Of a stretch of 64,000 bases of DNA, positions 33,438 to 44,760 are shown one piece after another (within the stretch, counting starts at the first letter, position 1; every line of letters begins with the position of its first letter). The DNA comes from Ornithodoros turicata (lineage: Eukaryota > Arthropoda > Arachnida > Ixodida > Argasidae): assembly GCF_037126465.1 (NCBI RefSeq), contig NW_026999326.1:1550001-1614000 (forward strand). Reading direction: 5' to 3'. The notes under the pieces are model-generated. The model ran no database searches. It was not told the origin of the DNA and saw nothing but the letters and a program-made list of their open reading frames with translations. Position numbers and translations under genes: made by a program.

Positions 33438-35605
33438 ACGGGTTCAGCCAGTCATGTTCGTTACATGTGCAAATTCTCCTTTAATATTTAGGCGCCAAGC
33501 GTCCTACGTTTACTCAAAATGTATGCTACAACTATGACAGCACCTATCACTTTTAAGGCCACCCATTTTCATGTGTCTGTGTGTCTCCTTAGTGAAGAAC
33601 GCCGAGCTTAATGAAGGTCACATATGAACCCAGATCACCGTTCATGCATTTTTCAATATGACAGAGTAGCTTACAATATCTAAACTTCTTGCACAGACCA
33701 AGTTATATCGGTAACACACACTGAAAATTAGAGTATTGACGTTCCATTCCCGTAAGAAATTACGCAGCCTACGTGTTTACAGACATTATTTGTCATACTA
33801 GCACAACCTGCAGTTGACACAGGTATACGAGACCTGACATAAAAGGCTAGCATGACGTTGCTGCGTACAATATTTGGAGAGGCACATTCGGGGGGCCGAA
33901 AAACGAATATGTACCTGCACCAGCTGCCATTTTTGTTTTTGTGACTTGGCTTGGTTACCTGGCGCTCATGCACTTCCGTTCGGGTTCGGCTACTACAATA
34001 TGGCGAAGCCAAGGGCGAAGCCCGCGCTTTGCCGTTGAGGAGGAAAGTCCCTCCGTTCAACTTCTTTGCGCTCTACCATTTTCCTCCTCAGGGCTTTGCT
34101 TCTAGCTTCTCCTTATGATTTCTATGCTCTCCAAAGTTTCGGTTTAACGACACTTTGTTGCTCGCGCAGCTATCCATGCATTTTTCAAAGCCATTTAGTC
34201 TTAAAATGTAAACACCATTGCGGAAACATTTTGTTGACCTGTTCTTACCACTGTTGTGGCTGTCCTTCAACAGAAAGCATCTCTGTACGAGACTGAAGTT
34301 TCATTCGTAAGTACGTAGTCGATCCGTTGTTTCGTACCTCTGTCTGTGAGAGAGTCATCTTGAATCGTTCGTTTGCAAGCTGGCGCCGTGCTACAGCTGC
34401 AGATTTGTGTGTTCCTCCATTGTTGTACAGGTCTGATGCTGGCATCCTTTACCACTTCGGCAACAAACACAATACGTGGCCACGTTGCCACACAAACGTT
34501 GATGCCACGAATGATGTTTCTAGTACTGCGTGCTTGTGCTGCAGACTGTGACCAGTCTGCGCGCGCGGCGTTGCCATCCATCTTTTTGCCATCCCAATGG
34601 CAAAAACATGGAAGGGCCGCTCCTGTGTTTCCTTCCTCCATGCTTCGGGGCCTGGGAACTTTCCCTTATCGTCAGAGCACTTCTTACTGGAGAAGTTCGG
34701 ATGCGCGGGAACCTTGATGAGGACTTTGTCGATTGGTGCAATGATGGCGTCACTGGGTGATGTCGTTACTGAGATACAGCTGTTTGAAAAACGACGATTT
34801 ATCGTCATTTTCGCGATATTGCCTGCTACCATGCCTCTGAAAAAAACGAGTTTGGGGCACTTTGGGGTGAATTTGAGCAAAAATACATTGGGATCATATA
34901 GAAGACAGAATTTTGTCACCAAAAATGTTATTTCCAGAAAATGCATCTCTTTTTTTTGTCATTTTTCACGAGGTGGTTCCTGCGTACCCCCTTATAGAGG
35001 TTGTGAAACCATTTCTAAACTTTTGAATAAATAACGTTGCACAATCGATAAACCAACACTGAAGCTTCCCAACTTTAATAAATCGAAGTTTTTGCGCGAG
35101 GGGCCAGAACTCATCAGGTACCAACGAAGTCTGACGCCTGATGAACCATGGTCCCCCACGATAAAGCTTGTATTATTACGAGTGCTACAGTACGAGTACT
35201 TCAGTGTTGTTTTTTCTGTGTTACATGTCTTTTTGGACTTGACTCCCCTTGTTAATTAACGTAGTCAGGTACAAATACAGCGAACCGGTAGGGAAGTAAG
35301 AGGGGAACTGCCTCAGGATGAGAGCTGCCGAACAGAGAACGCTCTTCTCCATTAACATTGTTAACTCTTGTTAACTTCATAACTGGCTGTTATATTCATT
35401 AACATTTGTTATAATAAGGAAAGTTGTAATTATTAACTTATGTCTGCTAAACATGCACATCAAAATGCTGTGTTTCTGCAATATCACGTTACGAAGCTAT
35501 TGCACTCCGAAGGTCATGGGCTGGCCGAGCTCCTCTGTTGCCCTCCACTCCTCACATCTTAGTCCATTTTCGGAGTGGCATTTCAAAGTCGAAAAACGAC
35601 GTGCA
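33438..35605. other. No recognisable gene
   Basis: Several overlapping frames on both strands occur at 34267-34946. One minus-strand product ends with a QRIDYVLTN phrase reminiscent of an APE endonuclease or transposase fragment, but I could not extend the match. Nothing else is supported. Confidence 0.3.
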
Positions 35606-35821
35606 TGTTGTAGAGTTTTACAGTAGTGCCCTCTATACTTCTTTTTGTCTTGCCTAGGATGCGGGCTCCCAGACGTGAGCCAATCCCTTTGTCATCTTCT
35701 CTCTCACTTTTCAAAGTACAATGGCGAGAGCTGGTCGCTCTCGGGTGTAACGCGATCAGGGAATAAAAAAAAAAACATGTTCTTCAATCTGCTTGCATCC
35801 GAGCCATCCGAGTTATAACAA
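35606..35821 (+). repeat. 5' LTR of the decayed gypsy
   Basis: It runs from TGTTGTAGAG to about TATAACA, followed by AGGTGTCAGAACG, a likely primer site. It includes ACCAATCCCTTTG-like and TTTCAAAGTACAATGGCG phrases shared with the 3' LTR. Confidence 0.7.
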
Positions 35822-35867
35822 GGTGTCAGAACGTCCAAGAACCTGCGCCCATTCCTGGTAATTCCAG

Positions 35868-36710
35868 ATGACTTCATTTCTCCAGCAAATTCCACCATTT
35901 GAAGCGACGTCAACACCTTGTCAAGCATGGCCCGACTGGAGACACAGGTACGAAATCTACGGAAAGGCATGCAAGTACGACGTAGAGTCAGACGAAACTC
36001 GTATTGCGTTCGTTCTTCATGTGGGCGGAAAAGAGGTCACCCAACTCTAATAAACGTTGAATTTCCCTCCGCTAAAGGATGGTCAGAGCAAGATGCTTAC
36101 CCAGGTTTTGAGCGCCTCCAAGGAGCGCTTCAAGAAGTACGAAAATTTAACGCACGCCTCGTTTGTATTCCACAATTTGCGTCAATCGCCTGGCGAAATT
36201 TTTAACCAGTTTTTGGTTCGTGTTAAACTCCATGCGGACGCTTGCAACTTCGGAGATGCCTACCAACGAAATGCCAAAGGTAGTCTTATTCTCCGCATTA
36301 GCGACAATGCTCTTCGTGAAAGACTACTTCGAGATCCAGCTATGAACCTGGACACTGTTATTCAGCAGTGTATGTCGACGGAGCTCTCGAAGCATCACGC
36401 ACTCGACGAAAGTCGTGAGTCACGGTCGGTGGAAGTTCAGAACCCAGGCTCCGTTCAACAGTCTCAATTTGACAACAGACGACCATGCCCAGGGCAGGTC
36501 AGCACCATGCCCCCAGAAGCTGCCCGGCGTTTGGAAAGCAGTGTCGAAGATGCGGAATTTGGAATCATTTTGCCAACGTCTGTAGACAGCCTTCCACAAG
36601 ACGGCTCATTCGCAGTTCCAAACCTCCACGTCAAGTTCAGCAGCTGGATCTTCAGGACTGGGAAGACTGAGCACTTCAAGAGACATTGTATTACTCGACG
36701 TACTAACTGA
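35868..36710 (+). pseudogene. Gag remnant of the decayed gypsy
   Basis: The product is spread over three frames. FLQQIPPFEATSTP and a WRHRYEIY phrase open it; SASKERFKKYENLTHASFVF and ISDNALRERLLRD are capsid-like blocks of arthropod gypsy Gag. A CCHC knuckle (CRRCGIWNHFANVC) is reached only by a frame change near 36485. At least two frameshifts disrupt it. Confidence 0.65.
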
Positions 36711-36827
36711 ACATCATCTATGAAGACAGCTGGATGGAGCTGGTTAATGTTCAAGGACATAACATACTATTTAAGTTAGAGCTGTGCCACCTGCAACAAC
36801 ACTCTCTCGTAACCATCTTCTGCGAAC

Positions 36828-37496
36828 GTGGTCACCTACTCTGGTGAGAGACTCCCCATTGTAGGGGATGTAACTGTGAAATGCACTGCCAGAAATGGCA
36901 CGCATGAGGTGACGTTTGTTGTAGTAGAACTGTGTGCTAGCCCTAACTTGGGGTTAGAAGCATGCAAAAAGTTTGGACTAATCCAAAGACTAAGCTCCCA
37001 GCGTGTCTGCAGCAACTCAGCAAGACCCCTACGAATTACTAAACAGTTACTCTGACGTGTTCAAAGGAACTGGATGTCTCCCGGGGGAGCACCACATCAC
37101 GTTGCACGAGAATGCTGATCCTTCAATTTCACCTGCTCGGAAGATACCAATTGCACTGGAGGAGCAGTTCAAACGTGAATTACAACGAATGCTGGATCAA
37201 AAGATCATTGCTAAAGTGACTGAACACAGACTGGTGCAATCCTATTCATTCATTCAGTCATCATTACTAAGGCAGACAGCACTCTAAGAATCTGCATGGA
37301 CCCACTAATCTCAACAAAGCTATCAAACGGTCGCATTACCGGATACCAACGCAGGATGAACTGTTTGTGCGGTTACATGGAAAGTCAGTGTTCCCACTGT
37401 TGGATGCGTCTCATTCCTTTCATCATCTCCAACTAGATGACGAGAGCTCCAAGCTTTGCACTTTTGCCACCCTCTATGGCCGTTTCCGGTTTTTAG
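36828..37496 (+). pseudogene. Protease-RT remnant of the decayed gypsy
   Basis: A post-protease linker (VTYSGERLPIVGDVTVKC, LGLEACKKFGLI) is followed by the start of RT: FKGTGCLPGEHHITLHENAD, then IPIALEEQFKREL, then RICMDPTNLNKAI and YRIPTQDEL in shifted frames. The catalytic YXDD block is not here; the hAT element interrupts at 37497. Confidence 0.65.
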
Positions 37497-39131
37497 CAGG
37501 GCTGTGCGAATGTCCTAATTTTCAAATATAAACCGAGTAGTTGGTGCTATTCGGTTGTTATTCGCATATAAAATGCATTACTCGAAAGTTTTCGAATATT
37601 TTTCGAATACCAGCATGCAAAAAAAGAAAAAAAAACACTGCAAAAATCAAGAATCCGGGAAATGTGCAAGAAACATAACACGCGGTAGTCACGTGCGAGG
37701 GAGTTTCCTGGTTTCCTCTTCTTCTTCTCTCCGGCTGTACCCGAGAGCCCGAGAGCGCGTGCGCGTGGAACGAGGCGGACGATGGACGTCGACGCAGCAC
37801 AAGTTGGCGACGACAATGAGGCACACTATAGAGCGAATAGAAGCGCCGTGTGGGAGTACTATAGGCGAGAGTCTGTCACCGCCGCAATATGCAACAAGTG
37901 TTCTTCACGCATCGAGACCCCTACTGGAACCAGAACCACGACCACCCTCGTCAACCACCTGAAGCGGCACGTGGCTCTCTACGGGGAGTTTCGAAAGTTG
38001 AATTAATCGAAGAAAGGACAGGGGAAACTTGACCATCTCGTGAGAAAAGGAGTTCTGCCACGTGCACGGAAAAAGCTCTAGACATGAAAATCGCGCGAAT
38101 GGTTGCATTAGACTTTCAACCGTACAGCATCGTCAAAGACCGCGGCTTTAAAGAGCTGTTAGCCGAAGCATTGCCTGACTACAACCCTCCTTCGAGGACA
38201 ACGCTTTTGAGGTCCCTTGTGCCCAGATTGTACCATGACACAGGAAGTATGGTAGAAAGGGAACTGGAAATTTCTTTGCAACGTGGGCTGGAGGCGATGT
38301 CATTCACTTCCGATATCATATGTGGACGTCATGCAGCAACGACTCTTACATTAGCCTCACGTGTAACTTTGTTGACGAGGACTTCAAAGTTAAGAGATAC
38401 AACCTGGATACAGTTAGATTTCCGAACGGCACATGGCAGCTCAAACGTCCACCCTCCAAGACACTGTAGATGGCTGGAAGATACCGCTGGATGAGATCCC
38501 CATTTTTATTGTGACCGACAATGCTAGAAACATCCGAGCGGCTGCTCGCGGGTTACCGTGGACTGAAAGAGCGTGCTTTGCTCACTCTCTGCAGTTGGCA
38601 ATTGACCATGCAAAAAGTAGCTCATATATGGCTGAAGGGACAATAAGCAGGAGCACTGATCCATGCAAGTTGTGGGAAGAAGTTGGTCAGCACAGATTTC
38701 CTCTGTAGCGAAATTGGCACGAAAGTACCTTGGCATCCCTGCCACATCAGCCTCAAGTGAAAGGGCCTTTTGAGTAGCTGGAAGTGTAGCCACACCACGT
38801 CGAGCTTCGTTGCTTCCTGAACATGTGGGGCAGCTAACGTTCCTCCATGACAAGCTCTAGCCACTACAGGTCGTAGCGTAATACTAGTGTTTACAAAGGT
38901 GCACTTGATATATTACTTTAATACATTTATTGCAAGCTGTACAATTTGATGAATAAAGAATAGCTGTATAGAAGAACTCTTGCACTGTACTACTCGGAAT
39001 TATTCGAATTCCTAGCCTCACTATTCGTATTCGATTCGCAGTGAATTTCAACTGTTCGGAAAATATTCGCAGTGAGTTTAAATTATTCGAAAATTATTTG
39101 CATTCCAAATTTTGGTATTTGCACAGCCCTG
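37497..39131 (+). mobile_element. hAT transposon, 1635 bp, with perfect 8-bp target duplication
   Basis: Ends are CAGGGCTGTGCGAAT and TTTGCACAGCCCTG. GTTTTTAG is duplicated at 37489-37496 and 39132-39139, and removing the element restores the gypsy RT sequence. Eight bp is the hallmark of hAT. AT-rich subterminal parts repeat TTCGAAAATTATT-like phrases in both orientations. The coding part is internally deleted. Confidence 0.9.
37782..38861 (+). pseudogene. hAT transposase remnant with BED zinc finger
   Basis: The N-terminal frame (37782-38006) has a BED-type finger: CNKCSSRIETPTG, then TTTLVNHLKRH. The next frame gives FQPYSIVKDRGFKELL, typical of the ZBED/hAT core, followed after a shift near 38430 by FIVTDNARNIRAA and CFAHSLQLAI. 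A deletion then joins to the dimerisation block KLARKYLGIPATSASSERAF and ATPRRASLLPEHVGQL, with an in-frame stop after ERAF. It cannot code for an active enzyme. Confidence 0.8.
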
Positions 39132-39715
39132 GTTTTTAGTCATGCCCTATGGAGTCACTTGTGCGCCTGAAGAGTTTCAACGAGCTATGTTACAGTTTCT
39201 ACGAGATATGTTACAGTTTATACAGACAGATAGCAGCAAAAAGAAAAAAGAAATCGGTTGGCTTGCTGTCTTTAGGAAATGTTTTAGAATATTTTGATTT
39301 AATGCTGTCCTGTACCAGTCCTGTACTGTCATTTTTTTACTCTTCAAAGCCTGCTGTGCTGTCAGTCGATGCCAGCTCACAGGGGTTGGGTACTGTTGTG
39401 CTCCAAGACAACCACCCGGTTGCTTATGCGTAAGCTGCCCTCACCGGGAGTCAGTGCCGCTTTTCTCAGATTGATAAAGAACTACTAGCTGTTGTGTTTG
39501 GTGCAGAACATTTTCATTATTTTGTGTATGGTCGATCAGTGGTGGTGCAAATAGATCACAAACCACTCTTGGGGCTATTGAACAAGTCGTATGACTCAAT
39601 GCCACAGAGGCTACAACAGCTGGTACTTCGGTTACAGAAGTACGATTTACGTTTAGAGTAAGTACCTGGGAAGGACCTGGTTATTGTGGACACTCTGTCA
39701 CGGGCACCACTCTAG
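39132..39715 (+). pseudogene. RT end and RNase H remnant of the decayed gypsy
   Basis: MPYGVTCAPEEFQRAML is the RT fingers/palm motif expected right after the hAT insertion. A deletion then removes the YXDD block. From about 39346 RNase H begins (KPAVLSVDASSQGLG, IDKELLAVVFGAEHF, IDHKPLLGLL) and ends near VDTLSRAPL. At least two in-frame stops occur. Confidence 0.7.
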
Positions 39716-39914
39716 TCTATTACAATAACAACCACAGAAAAAACTCCCAAACAAGCAACTATTGCTCTGTTGGTAAAGGCATTGTCAGGTGTCCTTGACA
39801 TGATTCGCCGTGCTACAATAGAAGATAGCGTTTGCAGACTGTTGTAGCCTACTGCTTCAACCTTACTGGGATTGTCAACGTGAGCTCCACTTTGAACAAG
39901 GTCTCCTATGCAGG

Positions 39915-40300
39915 GGAATGAGACTTGTCATCCCTGACAAGTGCCGAAAATACACCTTGGATAAACTACATATGGGGCATCGCAGAATGACGGCATGTAA
40001 GAGCCGTGCACGAGAGTGCTTGTATTGGCCGAATATGACACAAAACATTGAGCAGATGGTCCGCGAGTACAACACCTGCCAGCGCTTCCAGCGAGCAAAC
40101 AGCGAAGAACCCCTGCTAAAAGTACCTCTTCCAAATCTTCCATGGCAAAAGGTCGACATCGATTTCTTTCACTTCAGTGGCCAAACATATCTTCTTGTAA
40201 TTTACTATTTCTCAAACTATGTGGAGATGCAGATCATGAACACTACCACCAGCCATGCGGTTGTCAAAGCGCGCAAGAAAATTTACGCATGGTTTACCTG
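39915..40300 (+). pseudogene. Integrase remnant of the decayed gypsy
   Basis: It includes the HHCC zinc-binding block (LHMGHRRMTACKSRARE, CLYWPNM, CQRFQRANSEEP) and the first part of the catalytic core (WQKVDIDFFHFSGQTYLLVI). The sequence breaks off at about 40300, before the second catalytic aspartate, and unrelated sequence follows until 41.8 kb. Confidence 0.7.
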
Positions 40301-40329
40301 CCAACTTAGGAACATCCGAATTAGGGAAT

Positions 40330-41800
40330 TTTGAAAAGGGGGGTACGTTGTTGGCAAATGAACATGGTGTTTTATGTGGGAGAAAGCCGATGTTGGGAGG
40401 CTTTTATTTGCACATGTAACAGGAGCACGCTTGACCCCAGCAGACTCATCAGACACAAGTGTTACAGCAACAGACTCTGCCCTCTCCAAGAAATTATCTG
40501 GGTGTCTGGCTGTGACAAAGCCATGACACTTTCTGAAAAGAACGTGAAGACACGAAACCAGGCGCGGATCAAGGGGGGGGGGGGGTCCAGGTGTCCGGAC
40601 CCCCTCAATTCCAGACTTAAACATAGGGTTCAATGGAACAATCCCGGCATGCACCTGGCACTTGTCCATAGCGGACCCCCCTCGGAAAAATCCTAGATCC
40701 GCCCCTGCAGGAAACTATGTCCCTCTGTTCTTCGCGATGCTGAACTTTCCTCACATTCAGCACTACTCGTTCAGCACTGCCTCAGTAATGTGGCTGAACT
40801 TCAAAAGCCCATTGGGACTTCCCAGGAGAGCTTAAACAAAGTAGTTGTTGAATAAGTTAGCTAAACAAGTTATTTAAAAAGTAGCTTGTATAACACTTCA
40901 GAACCATCAGTTACAGTTATACAACGCTGTCGTCAGTGCCGCAAGAGCTACCGCAAGAAAAATTCCGTTCAGCACGCTTATCATGAGCTCTTATGCGCAG
41001 TTTCCCATTTCACCGAGTATGACAGTCGACTAGCTCGAGCACACGAATAGCGCTTTGCAACGTCGGGAGTTGGGAACACGGAGAAGGAGGGCCCGCGCGG
41101 ATAACATCGCAGTCCTTGTCTTGCTTTCGGAAAAACTGGCCCAGCTAGTACTGTCTGTCTTGGCATATAAGGTGGTTCAGGTGCTCCCTCGACGTAAAGT
41201 AGGTAACAATGTCTGTCCACCCTCTACGCGGAATAGCAAGCCGACCTTCGGTCAGGGTGACCTTTCCGAAATAAACGTATACCCCCCCCCCCCCTCAACG
41301 CGGAATGCTGATGCCGCAGTCGTAAACCGTGCAGAACACATGGTGCCCGTTTGTGAACGCGATCACGCGTCCTAATTCAGTTGTGTATTGCTTCAGAAAC
41401 ACGTGTAGATACCCGTTTCGCTGACACGGAGCTGTGATCTGCAATATGCAAGGCAAAAACACTGTAAAGGCCCCCTGGTCGCCTGGAAACATGAAGAAAA
41501 TGCCCGGAAACTAGAGGTGCTAGAACTAGAACCACGGTGTCTAGAACCTAGAACACTCCGGAAAGCGGAGGCGATGCCGAGGGCAATCGGGCTGGTATTA
41601 GATTCACGTTTACCTCTGAGGCAGGAAAAAAAAGCAGGCGTTTGAGATATAGAGGGGGAAAACTGCACTTTCCGGAAGATTTGCTTCTCGGTCGTACAAT
41701 CGTACAAAACGGTTTAAATCCGGGAGTCTCCCGGACGAATCGGGAGAGTTGGCAGGTATGGGTTCGGAATTCCCTTTGAGGTCGTGACAGACAGTAGCCC
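40330..41800. other. Unassigned insert within the decayed gypsy
   Basis: Apart from the hAT MITE at 40559-40707 and C-runs (about 41282-41294), I recognise nothing here. The minus-strand frame at 41393-41888 has no known domain. Confidence 0.35.
40559..40707. mobile_element. hAT-type MITE, 149 bp
   Basis: TIRs are CAGGCGCGGATCAAGGGGG and, inverted at the right, CAGGGGCGGATCTAGGATTT. Flanks CACGAAAC (40551-40558) and CAGGAAAC (40708-40715) form an 8-bp duplication with one mismatch. Confidence 0.75.
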
Positions 41801-41805
41801 TCCTT

Positions 41806-42165
41806 TTGATTCTGACACTGCCGCCATTAAGCAAGGGGCAACAGATGTGGGTCAGAAGTATTCGAAGCTGGGAGAAGGCGGTCGTCATACAAGTAGGACC
41901 CGAGCCGTCTTATGTTGTCAGGACTGAGCAAGGAGCTACAATGAGGCGTAATCGTTTGCACTTGAGACCGGGAGTGACAAAACAGAGTGAGGAGAGGCAT
42001 GCAGATAACATATACGACAACTCTGCGACTCCCTCCGCTACTATTGGTCCAGAATTCACTACAGTGACTGCCTTTCTCTCTGCACCTGTACGTGACCGTG
42101 CACCTCCTGAAGAGCCTCCTTCACCTGTACGTGGCCGTACACTACCTGAAGAGCCTTCCTCATGA
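41806..42165 (+). pseudogene. C-terminal Pol tail of the decayed gypsy
   Basis: QQMWVRSIRSWEKAVVIQVG, then SYVVRTEQGATMRRNR is the post-integrase tail common to gypsy Pol proteins. A proline-rich duplication (APPEEPPSPVRGRTLPEEP) ends the frame. The 3' LTR follows at 42343 after an A-rich, GA-rich tract. Confidence 0.65.
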
Positions 42166-42342
42166 ATGGGTCCACCTTCTTCCGACAGCCGAGTGACAAG
42201 GTCAGGAAGACACGTCGTGCACCCAGCCTATTTACGAGACTACTAGACCAGCTGAAAAGTCAGAAGGACTGGCCGTGATGGAAAGTGAAGAATTCCCCAT
42301 TGAACCGTTGAAGAACAAAAAAAAAAAAAAGAAAGGGCAGCA

Positions 42343-42534
42343 TGTTGTAGAGTTGTACAGCAGTGCCCTCTACTTCTTTTTGTCTTGCCTTGGATACGGG
42401 CCCCCAGACGTGAGCCAATCCCTTTGACTTCTTCTCTCTCACTTTTCAAAGTACAATGGCGAGAGCTGGTCGCTCTCTCGTGTAACACGCTCAGAGAATA
42501 AACGTGTTCTTCAATCTGCTTGCATCCCAGCCAT
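42343..42534 (+). repeat. 3' LTR of the decayed gypsy (truncated)
   Basis: TGTTGTAGAGTTGTACAGCA to about AGCCATCC matches the 5' LTR, with point changes; homology ends about 25 bp before the expected LTR end. Confidence 0.7.
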
Positions 42535-43519
42535 CCTTTGCATCAGTGCATCTTTTTCTGTTTCCATGGTGACGCAAGCAGCGGTAAAGGAAGTCGGCCA
42601 CCGTAGAACTGCCAGGGGGATGAACGTGTAGTACATTTCTATTGTCGGGAAAAACTCACGTGACCTCTGGCGTTGGGCCAATCGTTGGACGACGGTTGAG
42701 TAGCTTTTTTGCTTTGCTTTTTTCTGTCTCCCTGGGTGACCTGTGACGCTGGCGGTGCTTTCCCCTTTCCCTCTCCCCCGCTTTGGCGGTTCTGGGTGGT
42801 TGTGGATTTTCGTTCGCGTCGAGTGAAATAAATAACAAAATGCGGAAGCGTTGGCCGTTTCTGTTACACAAACTGCTTTATTTTTCGAGATAGATATTTC
42901 CAAATCACAAACTGCAGTCTGTTGTAGCTGTACAAAACACGAACATGATATGAACACTGTTTCTGAAGTTCGAGCGATATGCCGAAGCAACTTTGCATTC
43001 ACTGATAGCTGATGTCTCACGTGGAATATTTCACAGCAGAACAACAGTATATTGGCCGCACAGACACACACATTCAGGGATCCGGCATGACAGAGAACAT
43101 GTCCATATGCCTTTGCTGCTTGTGTAGGCGCCTCGTTGACCCGCCACAAAGGAACTTGTGCAGCTGCTATGCCGAAAGATGATTCTCCAACCACTCTGAG
43201 TGGCTTACCCATTCTACTGTATCCATGCAGATGCTATTCTGAAGCAGGTTTGGGTTGAGTGCTGATACCTGAACAAGAAATATAGAGATCAGAAACGTGA
43301 AAACCAAAAATTCTACGTGTCAAAATGCTGCGTATATGCCACAGGTGTGGCGCTATGCTATACTAAGCGGGAGAATGGAATAGGAACTGACTTACCTGTC
43401 ACCGAGTGGGTAGCGGAAAAACTCAGTATTCATCCTTCTTGAATCGTTGTCGCACCAAGCAATGCGAAGCAGACCTGGCTTCCACTTATCTATCACTGAA
43501 TTGACTTCCAGAAGTATCC
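42535..43519. other. Unassigned; one long minus-strand frame
   Basis: A 233-residue open frame on the minus strand (42511-43212) shows no domain I recognise, and no splice-consistent partner was found. No U2 sequence lies here, so the 5' flank of the first U2 insertion is lost. Confidence 0.35.
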
Positions 43520-44177
43520 ACGAGGCACCGAGGAGAACGGCCACTCTCCTCACGCATACGGGAACAATGCCAGGACGAACCGAATAGTGCCCTTAATGAT
43601 CTTACGCAGGAAGTCCGCGCCATCTACTCTGCAGACATATCCAGCGACGGCTGGAACCACTTTGAAACTTTGCTGGAAAAGGCAGTGGACCAGGTGGCAG
43701 CAGCAGCAGGCCTCCCGTCCAAAAACCTCGCCACCCTTCGCCGCACCATCAATCCGGACGACCCGCGGGCCATCCAGCGATTGTACCGCAGAAATCGTCG
43801 TCAAGCAATACGGCTTATCATGAACGGCCCAGGCAAGCGATGTCCAGTAGATACGAACGACGCTACATCATACTTCACGCAGCTCTGGCGCAGCGGAGCC
43901 CCTGGTGCATCATTGGGGCCCTGGGAAGCTGGGACCCAGCTAACGACCGCTGTCTCCGACGCCTGTGCTCTAAGCAGTAGCTAAAGAAGATGAAGAAGAT
44001 GGCCACAAGTGACGTCATCTCTGCATCCAGGGACATTTATGCATATCACCTGACTGGACAGTCGCCCACATAGGTCTCACTGACTTGAGTATTGTAAATA
44101 TTACTACCTGTAAATCATGTTTGACTCTTGTAATTATTGCTACCTGTAAATCATGTTTCTAGCATTAATAAAACCAC
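43520..44177 (+). mobile_element. RLE retrotransposon copy A (internally deleted), 3' end in U2
   Basis: Residues in the frame of 43670-43984 show the block before RT (INPDDPRAIQRLYRRNRRQA). After the WRSGAP segment a deletion jumps straight to the C-terminal tail (GALGSWDPANDR in a shifted frame, then SRDIYAYH), so RT and most of the endonuclease are gone. Its 3' UTR holds a duplicated CTACCTGTAAATCATGTTT. It ends AATAAAACCAC and joins U2 at TCTGTTC. The 5' border is uncertain. Confidence 0.75.
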
Positions 44178-44326
44178 TCTGTTCTTATCAGCTTAATATC
44201 TGATACAAGCCCTATTTGGACTCACGATATTAATCTTATTTTTGGCCCGAGACAGTGTGTCTGAAGCTCGCCTCGGCACTGTCAAGGGTTGCCCTAGTAT
44301 TGCACTACCTCCAGGTGTAGCCCACC
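44178..44326 (+). ncRNA. RNU2: U2 snRNA gene, 3' part (nt about 40 to end)
   Basis: TCTGTTCTTATCAGCTTAAT matches the invariant U2 region that pairs with and presents the branch-site helix. The Sm-type ATTTTTGG and the terminal stem (GCCCTAGTATTGCACTACCT) follow. With nt 1-37 of the 5' part this makes about 188 nt, the usual U2 length. The 5' part is missing here because retrotransposon copy A precedes it, so the gene cannot give functional U2. A candidate 3'-end box (CAAAAAACAAAAAAGAC) follows at about 44336. Confidence 0.9.
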
Positions 44327-44535
44327 CGTCTCAAATCAAAAAACAAAAAAGACAAATTCGGAAACAGCACCAATAAGCATCAGCCATGATAACCAGAGAC
44401 AGGCAAAAGAGGGAAGCGTAGAAACAACATCAAGCAAAGCAGGGAACCTACAGCAGACATAGACACAGAGCACACTGGAGACAACCACTGAGAAATGTCC
44501 TGTCTGGCCACTAGGGTACACATCCATCCATCCAT

Positions 44536-44569
<34 letters not shown>

Positions 44570-44619
44570 GTCCATCCGTCCGTCCGTCCGTCCGTCCGTC
44601 CGTCCGTCCCTCCCTCCCT

Positions 44620-44657
<38 letters not shown>

Positions 44658-44741
44658 CAATTCCCAATCAATCATTTTTATCTCACGGGCCGTGATGCAT
44701 TAGTACTAACACCCTAGTGTTCCGTTCCCATATACCACGAC
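44327..44741 (+). repeat. U2 repeat spacer with microsatellite
   Basis: This spacer is shared by all U2 units here. A microsatellite at 44522-44654 changes along its length from CATC to CGTC to CCTC to TC repeats. After the microsatellite, TTGCAATTCCCAATCAATC and a CTAGTGTTCCG phrase recur in every unit. It breaks at about 44741, where the Tx1-type element begins. The Ile/His/Pro/Ser-rich frames here are repeat artefacts. Confidence 0.85.
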
Positions 44742-44760
44742 CGTACGGACAGGCGACAGA

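Larger units (their letters stand above)
35606..42534 (+). mobile_element. Decayed gypsy LTR retrotransposon, interrupted by a hAT element
   Basis: 5' LTR from 35606 (TGTTGTAGAG) and 3' LTR from 42343 align over about 190 bp with point differences and a few indels. Between them lie gag (35868-36710), a damaged protease, RT, RNase H and integrase remnants, and a C-terminal pol tail (41806-42165). Frameshifts, stops and the loss of the RT catalytic block make it inactive. The element is much older than the one at 6513. Confidence 0.8.

Noticed and set aside
34267..34641. Possible APE endonuclease or transposase fragment (QRIDYVLTN phrase)
   Set aside because: One short phrase only; neighbouring residues do not extend the match in any frame.
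42511..43212. 233-residue minus-strand frame as a host gene
   Set aside because: No recognisable domain, no splice context, and it overlaps the gypsy LTR end; not supportable as a gene.
44495..44695. Open frame with repeated Ile-His-Pro-Ser units and its reverse partner (Asp-Gly-Trp-Met repeats)
   Set aside because: It is the U2 spacer microsatellite translated; no gene.
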